A stretch of 6,396 nucleotides of DNA from an uncultured Lachnospiraceae bacterium (GTDB lineage Bacteria; Bacillota; Clostridia; Lachnospirales; Lachnospiraceae): positions 1-6,396 of the forward strand of contig CANQCX010000116.1 in the NCBI GenBank assembly GCA_947591115.1, written 5' to 3'. Position numbers and translations under genes: made by a program. Below are positions 1 to 5,784 of this stretch, piece after piece. The first letter of the stretch is position 1, and each line of letters begins with the position of its first letter. Under the pieces are notes generated by a model. That model searched no databases and was not told the DNA's origin. It saw only the letters and a program-made list of their open reading frames with translations.

Positions 1-629
1 ACCAGCGAAGCAAACAGCGTTACGAGTCCGCTGATGCAGCCGTAGAAATATTCGGTAACGGTAATCTCCTTATAGTTCCAATAGTAAAACACGCTCGGAA
101 GCAGAATGCTGATGCAGAACAGCAAAATACTGACGCAGATCCGGAAGCCGGAATGCTTCAGCGTCTTGGATAGGATTCCTCCGAAAACGGTCAGCAGGCA
201 GTAACAGATCAATTCATAATAATTGCCGCTGCAGATCATTCCGAATATCAGATTCAGATAAATTCCGGCGACTAATCCGATGATCTCATTGCTTGTGGCT
301 TCCATGAGGATCGGAATGAGCAGTACCGGACAGAAAAATTCCGGCAGATACGGAAACGTCATTGCCAGCACGCAGCAGCAGGTATACCCTGCCGCCACCC
401 GAAAAAACGTGGTGCCCATATTATGGGACAGCATACTGCGCCGTCTTTCGTATTCCAGTTCAAAAATCAGGATCATCAAAAATACAATGTCCAGAGAGAG
501 TACACACAGCCATTCATCCGCATAATAGCGGTTTTTCCAGCAGAAAAACGCAGAGGTCAGTCCGGTCATGGCGACGATCCACAGAATCCACATCACGCGG
601 AATATGCCGATGGTTTCTTTTGATTTCAT
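1..629 (-). CDS. Multi-spanning membrane protein, N-terminal part; probable YqfF/PgpH-type 7TM-HD phosphohydrolase (partial)
   Basis: An open frame starts at the ATG at 629-627 and runs without a stop to the left edge, giving 209 complete codons; the 3' end lies outside the window. The start is well supported: an AGGAG sits 5 bases upstream (639-635), and the ATG overlaps the phoH stop as ATGA. The protein begins MKSKETIGIF and is almost entirely hydrophobic, with likely membrane segments near residues 11-30, 40-58, 76-95, 100-132 (two), 138-155, 163-183 and 193-209. Residues 100-160 (a PVLLIPIL stretch, then TSNEIIGLVAGIYLNLI, then a GN and a GG) resemble the intramembrane 7TM part of 7TMR-HD proteins, and gene order after phoH fits yqfF, whose characterised relatives (PgpH) degrade c-di-AMP. 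The HD domain itself is not visible, so the enzymatic role is inferred. The large extracellular domain that normally lies between the first and second membrane segments of YqfF is absent here. It could instead be an unrelated membrane protein. Confidence 0.6.
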   Translation of the reverse strand, partial: MKSKETIGIFRVMWILWIVAMTGLTSAFFCWKNRYYADEWLCVLSLDIVFLMILIFELEYERRRSMLSHNMGTTFFRVAAGYTCCCVLAMTFPYLPEFFCPVLLIPILMEATSNEIIGLVAGIYLNLIFGMICSGNYYELICYCLLTVFGGILSKTLKHSGFRICVSILLFCISILLPSVFYYWNYKEITVTEYFYGCISGLVTLFASL

Positions 630-1615
630 TTTTTCTCCTGTTTCTTTCTTCGATCGGTTGTCCGTTTTTCGTAATTTTCATATGCTTGTACAATTTTTTG
701 AACCAGCGGATGACGTACCACATCTTTGCTGGTCAATCGGCAGATTCCGATCTCATCTATGCCGGAAAGCACTTTAAGCGCAATGTCCAAACCGGATTTT
801 ACCCCCGGAGCAAGGTCCTTTTGGGTTGCGTCTCCGGTTACCACGACCTTCGAGCCGAAGCCGATGCGGGTTAAAAACATTTTCATCTGCGCGGGCGTGG
901 TATTCTGCGCCTCATCCAGAATGATAAACGCATTGTCCAGCGTCCGGCCGCGCATATACGCAAGCGGCGCGACCTCGATCAGTCCCTTTTCCATGTTGCG
1001 CTGAAAGCTGTCCGCGCCCATGATCTGATGCAGCGCATCGTAAAGGGGCCGCAGATACGGATCGACCTTGCTTTGCATATCGCCCGGCAGAAAGCCGAGC
1101 TTCTCTCCCGCTTCAATGGCAGGTCTGGTCAAAATGATGCGCCCGACCTCCTCTTTTTTGAAAGCGGTAATCGCCATTGCCATTGCCAGATAGGTTTTTC
1201 CGGTTCCCGCCGGTCCAAGACCAAATACGATCATTTTGCTTCGGATGGCGTCCACATACTCCTTTTGTCCGATGGTCTTTGGTTTTACCGGCTTTCCGTT
1301 TATCGTATGGCAGATAATGTCTTTGTCGATCTCGATCATGGCGTCGCCCTGATGCTCCGCCAGCAGCGCCAGCGCATAATTGACATTCTGCTCGTTGATC
1401 TCACTGCCCCTCTCTGCCAGTCCGCAAAGCTGGCGGAACACCTCCATTGCGCCCTGACAGCCGGCTTCACTCCCGATGATCTTCAACTGATTCTCCCGTA
1501 AAACGACCGTCACGCCAAGCGCGCGTTCGATCTTTTTTATATGGGTATCAAACTGTCCGAATACATTGGACATATCTTCAGACGGAATGTTCATCAATAC
1601 TTCATTCATGCTCAT
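626..1615 (-). CDS. phoH: PhoH family ATPase
   Basis: A cytoplasmic P-loop ATPase of the PhoH (PhoH-like/YbeZ) family, related to the helicase-type fold; its exact role is unsettled, with proposed links to RNA metabolism. With the start at 1615 the protein has 329 residues, a normal length. The Walker A motif GPAGTGKT is at residues 134-141 and the Walker B motif IILDEAQ at 231-237; other family blocks are ILTRPAIEAGEKLGFLPGD (161-179) and VVVTGDATQKDL (257-268). The N-terminal 100 residues carry the usual KH-like small domain and linker. The frame is open upstream to a possible ATG at 1693, but that would add 26 basic residues lying wholly within yqfD. The ATG at 1615 has AAGGA 10 bases upstream and an AGGAGG further up. 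The gene overlaps yqfD by 14 bases and the next gene by 4, consistent with a coupled operon. In Bacillus-type genomes yqfC-yqfD-phoH-yqfF is the usual order. Confidence 0.95.
   Translation of the reverse strand: MSMNEVLMNIPSEDMSNVFGQFDTHIKKIERALGVTVVLRENQLKIIGSEAGCQGAMEVFRQLCGLAERGSEINEQNVNYALALLAEHQGDAMIEIDKDIICHTINGKPVKPKTIGQKEYVDAIRSKMIVFGLGPAGTGKTYLAMAMAITAFKKEEVGRIILTRPAIEAGEKLGFLPGDMQSKVDPYLRPLYDALHQIMGADSFQRNMEKGLIEVAPLAYMRGRTLDNAFIILDEAQNTTPAQMKMFLTRIGFGSKVVVTGDATQKDLAPGVKSGLDIALKVLSGIDEIGICRLTSKDVVRHPLVQKIVQAYENYEKRTTDRRKKQEKK
635..639 (-). promoter_or_regulatory. Ribosome binding site of the left-edge membrane protein
   Basis: AGGAG on the minus strand, 5 bases before the ATG at 629-627, inside the 3' end of phoH. 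It fixes the start of the left-edge gene and shows that this gene has its own initiation signal as well as the ATGA overlap with phoH. Confidence 0.7.
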
Positions 1616-2870
1616 TTCCGGCGTTTCCTTCCTCTTCCTCCTGTACGGGATTCTCTCGGATTTCGGTCGGCGTGCGCTCCCCGATGGGTTCACAGGCTTC
1701 TATGGTTCCCGACACCTGATAAAAATCCCCTATCTTTTCTATCATAACATTTTTGCCGATAATTGAAACCCCATTTTCTTCCAAATCTTCAAGAAATTGA
1801 TAAAAATGCTCTGCAGCCAGCTTTTTTGCCGCCGTTTCATCATAAGTGATCTCCGTCTGCGTCTGCTCGATGTAGTTTCTTTCTCCCCAGAATACGGGAA
1901 GATAGAAATTATCGCCCAGCCGGAGCTGATGATAATCCTCCATGCAGTAAAACGACAAAAAATCGTTAAACAGCTTCGGCGTTTCCAGACGTTTTCCAAA
2001 CAGCTCAAGAAAATAAACGCTGTGCTGTCTGCCCGTTTCGGTATTCTCGGTGGCGGCTGCCGGAATGCGGTCTTCATAAGGATAAGTGACATACCCCGTT
2101 ATATCCGCGTCCGCCGACTGGTAAAAGTATTCCTTTACCGAGCCGGAATCGTCGAGGATCTCCTGTCTGCCGGAAACCAGAATCTGTCCGGCTTCCACAG
2201 TATCGCCCGCTTTTACAAGCGGAACCCCGTTTCTGGTCAGAATGGAGGCGATTACCGCATCTTTCTGCGCCGTAATGTCTTTACAGGAGGACGGATCGCT
2301 TCCTGTTTCCACGTAAGAAGCGTCTTCGGTCTTTAAATTTTCCTGAATCTCCACGACCAGCTTGGTTCCCTCTATATAGGAGGATGCCCAGATAACCTGA
2401 GGAAAATCCTGCCGCAGAGACAGTTCTAACGCCTCCATATCGATCTTATCTTTGGAAGTCCCGAAGCCCGCGTTCTTTTCTTCCAGATAACGGATCAGCG
2501 TTTCCTCGGAAAGATTGGAATTTCCAATAATCTCAATTTTCCAGATAAAATTCGAGCAGAACAAGATCCAGCCGGCTGCCGCTGCAAAAGCGGCGGGAAA
2601 CAAAACCCGTCCCCGATAGCGGTGCAAAAAAAACGGGAGGCCCCAGCGTTTTTTGATCCGCAGTCTGGTGCCTGTTTTTTTGCACAGAGGACGCACCTTC
2701 CGAAAATCCTTTTTATACATGCAGAATTGATACTGATCCTCCGCCTGAGGAAGCACCTCCCAGATCAGGATCCCCCGCTTCGTACAGAGATTTAAAAATC
2801 TTCCCGCTTTTCTTCCGGAAAGGAGAACTGTCAGATAACCGCAAAACCACCGATAAAAATTCAGGATCAT
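1602..2870 (-). CDS. yqfD: Sporulation protein YqfD
   Basis: YqfD family membrane protein, 422 residues, close to the roughly 400 of Bacillus YqfD. In Bacillus the gene is expressed in the mother cell under sigma-E, and its molecular function is poorly defined. Visible layout: an N-terminal region with the typical WFCGYLTVLLSGRKAGRFLNLC block (residues 8-29) and CTKRGILIWEV (29-39); a basic stretch before a membrane segment at about 89-108; then WKIEIIGNSNLSEETL (110-125), which looks like a POTRA-type start of the outer domain; and a diagnostic block around 198-234 (DITAQKDAVI, then GVPLVKAGDTVEAGQILVSG) resembling lipoyl/HlyD-like beta hairpins. The C-terminus ends in a low-complexity acidic tail. 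The ATG at 2870 overlaps the yqfC stop as ATGA. No Shine-Dalgarno motif is evident just upstream (the last bases before ATG read CCTTTCGCTC), so coupling to yqfC translation is likely. Family assignment is firm; function is not. Confidence 0.92.
   Translation of the reverse strand: MILNFYRWFCGYLTVLLSGRKAGRFLNLCTKRGILIWEVLPQAEDQYQFCMYKKDFRKVRPLCKKTGTRLRIKKRWGLPFFLHRYRGRVLFPAAFAAAAGWILFCSNFIWKIEIIGNSNLSEETLIRYLEEKNAGFGTSKDKIDMEALELSLRQDFPQVIWASSYIEGTKLVVEIQENLKTEDASYVETGSDPSSCKDITAQKDAVIASILTRNGVPLVKAGDTVEAGQILVSGRQEILDDSGSVKEYFYQSADADITGYVTYPYEDRIPAAATENTETGRQHSVYFLELFGKRLETPKLFNDFLSFYCMEDYHQLRLGDNFYLPVFWGERNYIEQTQTEITYDETAAKKLAAEHFYQFLEDLEENGVSIIGKNVMIEKIGDFYQVSGTIEACEPIGERTPTEIRENPVQEEEEGNAGNEHE
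1626..1642 (-). promoter_or_regulatory. Purine-rich ribosome binding region of phoH
   Basis: The minus strand carries AGGAGG (1642-1637) and then GGAAGGA (1632-1626), 10 bases from the ATG at 1615. The stretch is read in yqfD frame as the acidic tail QEEEEG. It favours the 1615 start over the longer alternative at 1693, which would lie upstream of it. Confidence 0.65.
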
Positions 2871-3145
2871 GAGCGAAAGGCGATCCCGTCGATATTTCCC
2901 CGAATTTTCATCAGATCTGCGGTATAATATTCGACATAAAGTTCGCTGCCGGAAATTTCGATCTGATGGGTTTTGGTCAGAATGACCATCTGTCTGCCGG
3001 TGTAGGTCAGAATTCCCCGATGATTTTCAATGAGCAGTTCCCGATTGCCGTTCATCGTAAGATACGGCATTCCCAAAAGCAGGTCTTTGGGCAGCTCCAG
3101 CGCGCTGACAATTTTTTCATGGTTTACATGTTTGCGGTTTTTCAT
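2867..3145 (-). CDS. yqfC: Sporulation protein YqfC (YabP/YqfC family)
   Basis: A small protein of 92 residues of the YabP/YqfC family, found in endospore formers and normally encoded directly before yqfD. The family signature is visible: LELPKDLLLGMPYLTMNGNRELLIENHRGILTYT (residues 16-49; ELPKD, then the IENHRGI block), followed by a beta-rich C-terminus with an ISG-x-ELYVEYY motif and a final RGNIDGIAF. No signal peptide or membrane segment is seen. YqfC is presumed to act with YqfD at the mother-cell side of the forespore envelope, an inference from gene pairing and family membership. The start at 3145 is the only plausible one: an in-frame TAG lies three codons upstream, and the next in-frame start codon would fall after the conserved ELPKD. 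Unusually, there is no Shine-Dalgarno motif in the 20 bases before it. The stop overlaps the yqfD start. Confidence 0.93.
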   Translation of the reverse strand: MKNRKHVNHEKIVSALELPKDLLLGMPYLTMNGNRELLIENHRGILTYTGRQMVILTKTHQIEISGSELYVEYYTADLMKIRGNIDGIAFRS

Positions 3146-3150
3146 AATAA

Positions 3151-3179
3151 ACTATATGTATCAACGGCCAGTCCTATTC
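3151..3179 (-). promoter_or_regulatory. Possible sigma-E-type promoter for yqfC-yqfD
   Basis: On the minus strand GAATAGG (3179-3173) and CATATAGT (3158-3151) are separated by 14 bases. Compared with the Bacillus sigma-E consensus as I recall it (KMATATT, then CATACANT at 13-15 bases), these match at 5 of 7 and 6 of 7 defined positions. The same -10 contains TATAGT, one base from a sigma-A -10, but no good TTGACA lies 17 bases upstream. The site lies right before yqfC, a family known to be under sigma-E in Bacillus. Weakness: the last -10 base is only 5 bases from the ATG, so transcription would start at or next to the start codon. Confidence 0.4.
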
Positions 3180-3180
3180 A

Positions 3181-3220
3181 AACGGCGGCAGGCAGAGCCA
3201 AACGGTTCTGCCTGCCGGTT
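3181..3220 (-). terminator. Strong inverted repeat after rlmH, possible terminator
   Basis: CGGCAGGCAGA (3186-3196) and its exact complement TCTGCCTGCCG (3207-3217) form an 11-bp perfect GC-rich stem; AAC (3181-3183) and GTT (3218-3220) extend it past a 2-base bulge, and CC/GG pairs close the loop to about 4 bases. It begins 13 bases past the rlmH stop, the right place to end the fhs-to-rlmH transcript. However, on the minus strand the stem is followed by CCGTTTGAATAGG, with only three Ts, so it is not a textbook intrinsic terminator. On the plus strand GTTATACTTATT follows, slightly richer in T, but there is no plus-strand gene to end. It could instead act as an mRNA 3' stabiliser or an insulating structure before the yqfC promoter. 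Confidence 0.5.
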
Positions 3221-3232
3221 ATACTTATTCGG

Positions 3233-3712
3233 TTACTTGTGATACGGCTCGTGACTTATGATCCGGTACGCGCGGTAAATCTGCTCGAGCAGGATGATCC
3301 GCATCAACTGATGGGGATACGTCATTCTCGAAAAACTTACCTGTTCGTCCGCTCTCTGGCAGACGGCGTCCGAAAGTCCTAAAGAACCGCCGATGACAAA
3401 GCAGATATGGCTTTTTCCATAGACAGCCAGCCGCTCCAGCTTTTGGGAAAATTCTACGGAATCCGGCTGCTTTCCTTCAATTGCCAAAGCAATCACATAG
3501 CAGTCGTCTTTTATCTGCTTTAACAGCCGGTCGCCTTCTTTTTCTTTTATCAGCAGAATTTCCGCCTCCGAAGCCTGCTCCTGCGTTTTTTCATCCGCGA
3601 CTTCCACGATCTCCAGTCTGCAGTAGCGGCTTAACCGCTTTTGGAATTCCGCCGCCGCGTCCCGATAAAATTTTTCTTTGATCTTTCCTACGCACAAAAT
3701 GGTAATCTTCAT
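3233..3712 (-). CDS. rlmH: 23S rRNA (pseudouridine-1915 N3) methyltransferase RlmH
   Basis: SPOUT-class methyltransferase that uses S-adenosylmethionine to methylate N3 of pseudouridine 1915 in helix 69 of 23S rRNA, acting as a dimer on the assembled 70S ribosome. The protein has 159 residues, exactly the usual length. It begins MKITILCVGKIKEKF, the family's first strand. The knotted SAM-binding region is visible as VIALAIEGKQ (73-82), FVIGGSLGLS (105-114) and FSRMTYPHQLMRIILLEQIYRAYRI (127-151), ending in the conserved HEPYHK. The start at 3712 is fixed by alignment with the family N-terminus, although no Shine-Dalgarno motif is seen in the 12 bases between it and the upstream stop; translation may depend on re-initiation after the upstream gene. 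It lies last in the right-hand gene group, before the inverted repeat. Confidence 0.97.
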   Translation of the reverse strand: MKITILCVGKIKEKFYRDAAAEFQKRLSRYCRLEIVEVADEKTQEQASEAEILLIKEKEGDRLLKQIKDDCYVIALAIEGKQPDSVEFSQKLERLAVYGKSHICFVIGGSLGLSDAVCQRADEQVSFSRMTYPHQLMRIILLEQIYRAYRIISHEPYHK

Positions 3713-3724
3713 GATTCGGCTGCG

Positions 3725-4879
3725 TTAATTGGCATAATAAATAAAATTGCCGCGGTAAATCGGACTTTCCTGCTCCGTCTTATCATCGATCAAAATGACC
3801 GCCAAAACATTATTGCCCTCCGGAACGGTAATCGGCTCGGTATAGCGCTCGGAATGGATGTTTGGAGTGCTTCCGTCCCACGTATAATACGCGCTGCAGC
3901 CGTCCGGCACCGCAATGGTTACCTTTGTTTCCGCTCCGAAATCCCCTCCGTCCGGAGTAACCGTCGGCATTTCCGGAGCCGGAATCTCGATCCGGTAGGT
4001 TCCTGTTACCACGTCGCTGTACACGCCCTTTTCATTGACGCATACCGCATTGATCTCATACTCCTGCATCTCGTCGAGCGCGATGGCCTCGGTATATTCG
4101 TCTCCGTATCTTTTCGGATCTTTTCCGTCCATTGTATAAAGGATGCGGCATCCGTTTTCGGCGGAGATCGTAATTTCCATGTAATCTTCAAACGTTCCGG
4201 ACTCCTCGCTGAATTCCGGAGGAAGTACGATATAATCGGCAAACAGTTTGCGGATCTTCGAATCGATTTTTTCATTTTCGATGGACTGATACAGCTTTTG
4301 TATTTCCTCGGTACTGCCCTGCGCCTCATAAATGGCAATCAGCTTCCGGTAAGCCTCTACATTTTGGGGAGCTAATTTCCGGACTTCATCGTATAAGAGC
4401 AGCGCGGAATCGTATTCCTTCTGCTCCATAAAGATCTCTCCCAAAAGCAGACGCACCGTTACGTCGTCCGGATTAAGGGAAAGCGCTTTTTCGTAATACT
4501 GAACCGCCTGAACCAGATTGCCGCTTGCCTGTTCGCTCTTTCCCTGCGCGATCTGATAATCATAGGAATTGTCCCGCTGTCTGGAAATGGATACGCGGAC
4601 AACGACGGCAATGACTACGATCAGGACGCAGCTTGCGGCAATCGCGGAAAGCAGGATGATTTTTTTCTTTTTTTCCTTTTCCTTTTGGGACTTTATCTGC
4701 TTTTTTTGTCCGCCGTCCGTTTCTTTGTTTTTGAAAAGCTGATTTTCTTCTTCTAAGATCGCTTTCAGATATTCGTCTTCAAATGCATTAAAATCGGGAT
4801 TGATCTGCGCTTCCTTCCCGCAGCTGGCGCAGTACAGGCTTCCCTCTCTCAATTCCGCTCCACAATAGCTACATTTCAT
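3725..4879 (-). CDS. Membrane-anchored zinc-ribbon/TPR protein with two chitobiase-type C-terminal domains
   Basis: A 384-residue modular protein of unknown function. In order: an N-terminal zinc ribbon with four cysteines (C3, C6, C17, C20; CxxC-x10-CxxC); an acidic then lysine-rich linker (about 30-73); one membrane segment (74-94); TPR-like helices (about 107-200, with NLVQAVQYYEKALSLNPDD at 121-139 and EYDSALLLYDEVRKLAPQN at 155-173 as the clearest units); and two tandem beta domains (about 220-297 and 300-382) of the CHB_HEX_C type, each carrying the hallmark turn (YTMDGKDP at 248-255, YTWDGSTP at 332-339). The basic residues before the membrane segment predict the zinc ribbon inside the cell and the TPR and beta domains outside. 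There is no catalytic domain, so it is not a chitobiase; the beta domains are probably binding or structural modules. GAGGG lies 6 bases before the ATG. It sits 47 bases after folD and 12 bases before rlmH, so it is probably co-transcribed. Domain calls are by eye; the role is unknown. Confidence 0.9.
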   Translation of the reverse strand: MKCSYCGAELREGSLYCASCGKEAQINPDFNAFEDEYLKAILEEENQLFKNKETDGGQKKQIKSQKEKEKKKKIILLSAIAASCVLIVVIAVVVRVSISRQRDNSYDYQIAQGKSEQASGNLVQAVQYYEKALSLNPDDVTVRLLLGEIFMEQKEYDSALLLYDEVRKLAPQNVEAYRKLIAIYEAQGSTEEIQKLYQSIENEKIDSKIRKLFADYIVLPPEFSEESGTFEDYMEITISAENGCRILYTMDGKDPKRYGDEYTEAIALDEMQEYEINAVCVNEKGVYSDVVTGTYRIEIPAPEMPTVTPDGGDFGAETKVTIAVPDGCSAYYTWDGSTPNIHSERYTEPITVPEGNNVLAVILIDDKTEQESPIYRGNFIYYAN

Positions 4880-4885
4880 TTTCTG

Positions 4886-4890
4886 CCCTC
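4886..4890 (-). promoter_or_regulatory. Ribosome binding site of the zinc-ribbon/TPR gene
   Basis: GAGGG on the minus strand, 6 bases before the ATG at 4879-4877. It supports the start that gives the intact zinc ribbon with C3 and C6 immediately after the initiator. The rest of the 47-base gap to folD shows no hairpin and no convincing promoter. Confidence 0.6.
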
Positions 4891-4926
4891 ACTCACTCGT
4901 ACTTTCGTCATTTTTTGCAGGAAGCT

Positions 4927-5772
4927 TTAAGCGTAACGCTTCATGGCCTCCACACAGTTTTTCATCAGCATGGCGATCGTCATCGGTCCGACGCCGCCCG
5001 GTACCGGTGTAATGGCAGAGGCAAGAGGCTCCGCCTCGTCGTATTTTACATCGCCGCACAGCTTGTTGTTTTCGTTTCTATGGACGCCGACATCAATGAC
5101 TACCGCGCCCTCTTTGATATAGTCGGCGGTTATGTACTGCGGTTTCCCGATCGCAACGATGAGGATATCCGCCTCTTTGCAGATTTCCTTCAGATTGCGC
5201 GTCTTGGAATGACATACCGTTACCGTTGCATTTTCCCGCAGCATCAAAAGCGCCATTGGCTTTCCTACGATATTGCTGCGTCCGACGACGACGCAGTGTT
5301 TTCCTTCTATGGACACGCCGCTCCTGTGGAGAAGCTCGATGATCCCCGCCGGAGTGCAGGAAACAAACCCCTCCTGACCGATTACCAGCGCGCCGACATT
5401 CTGCGGATGGAAGCCGTCCACGTCTTTTTGCGGAGAAATGGACTGTATAACCTTTTTCTCGCTGATGTGCGCCGGAAGCGGAAGCTGGCAGAGAATCCCG
5501 TTGACCGCCGGATCCTGATTCAGCGACTCGATCAGTTCAAGCAGTTCGGCCTCCGTCGTTTCTTCCGGAAGCTCATAGGAACGGGAATCAATGCCGATAT
5601 ATGCGCACGCCTTTTTCTTATTTCCGACATAAACGCTCGACGCCGGATCATCCCCGACCTGAATAACTGCCAGACAGCCGTTTTTTCCTTCCTCCTTTAG
5701 TTTTGCTACCGTTTCCTTCAATTCGTCCTTTAATTCCTGAGAAATCTTTTTTCCGTCAATTCTGATCGCCAT
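4927..5772 (-). CDS. folD: Bifunctional methylenetetrahydrofolate dehydrogenase/methenyltetrahydrofolate cyclohydrolase FolD
   Basis: Cytoplasmic homodimeric enzyme that interconverts 5,10-methylene-THF, 5,10-methenyl-THF and 10-formyl-THF, normally using NADP(H). The 281-residue length is standard. Diagnostic motifs are present in order: the YVGNK block with the catalytic tyrosine and lysine (Y48, K52 in the YxxxK pattern), GILCQLPLP (92-100), SPQKDVDGFHP (113-123), SCTPAGII (138-145), the dinucleotide-binding GRSNIVGKP (164-172), and TPVPGGVGPMT (255-265). The start at 5772 has AAGGAG 6 bases upstream and gives the expected MAIRIDGK N-terminus. It follows fhs by 10 bases, with its ribosome binding site overlapping the fhs stop codon. 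Together the two make the 10-formyl-THF to methylene-THF part of one-carbon metabolism. No key residue appears altered. Confidence 0.98.
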   Translation of the reverse strand: MAIRIDGKKISQELKDELKETVAKLKEEGKNGCLAVIQVGDDPASSVYVGNKKKACAYIGIDSRSYELPEETTEAELLELIESLNQDPAVNGILCQLPLPAHISEKKVIQSISPQKDVDGFHPQNVGALVIGQEGFVSCTPAGIIELLHRSGVSIEGKHCVVVGRSNIVGKPMALLMLRENATVTVCHSKTRNLKEICKEADILIVAIGKPQYITADYIKEGAVVIDVGVHRNENNKLCGDVKYDEAEPLASAITPVPGGVGPMTIAMLMKNCVEAMKRYA

Positions 5773-5778
5773 AATCCG

Positions 5779-5784
5779 CTCCTT
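5779..5784 (-). promoter_or_regulatory. Ribosome binding site of folD overlapping the fhs stop
   Basis: AAGGAG on the minus strand, 6 bases before the folD ATG. Its first two bases are the last two of the fhs TAA stop (5785-5783), so ribosomes ending fhs stop on the folD initiation signal, a layout that favours coupled translation of the two folate enzymes. Confidence 0.7.

Noticed and set aside
280..874. Overlapping plus-strand open frames near the left end
   Set aside because: They oppose the left-edge membrane protein and the 3' end of phoH. Their translations are low in recognisable structure, whereas the minus-strand frame is continuous, has a ribosome binding site and encodes clear membrane helices.
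1616..1693. Longer phoH start at 1693 adding 26 residues
   Set aside because: The extra residues lie fully within yqfD, are unlike the usual PhoH N-terminus, and the purine-rich ribosome binding region lies downstream of that ATG and just before the ATG at 1615.
3181..3220. The palindrome as a CRISPR repeat or an operator
   Set aside because: There is only one copy in the window with no spacer series, and no regulator gene is adjacent; a terminator-like or RNA-structure role is simpler.
4006..4338. Minus-strand alternative frame of 110 codons inside the zinc-ribbon/TPR gene
   Set aside because: It overlaps the coding frame of the chitobiase-type domains in another phase and its basic, low-information translation looks like an out-of-frame shadow.
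3641..4375. Plus-strand open frame of 244 codons
   Set aside because: It is antisense to the zinc-ribbon/TPR gene and the 5' end of rlmH, both clearly real; the protein has no recognisable domain.
4915..5700. Long plus-strand open frame of 261 codons
   Set aside because: It lies wholly antisense to folD, whose motifs are complete. The translation shows no recognisable family and has no ribosome binding site context, so it is a shadow frame.
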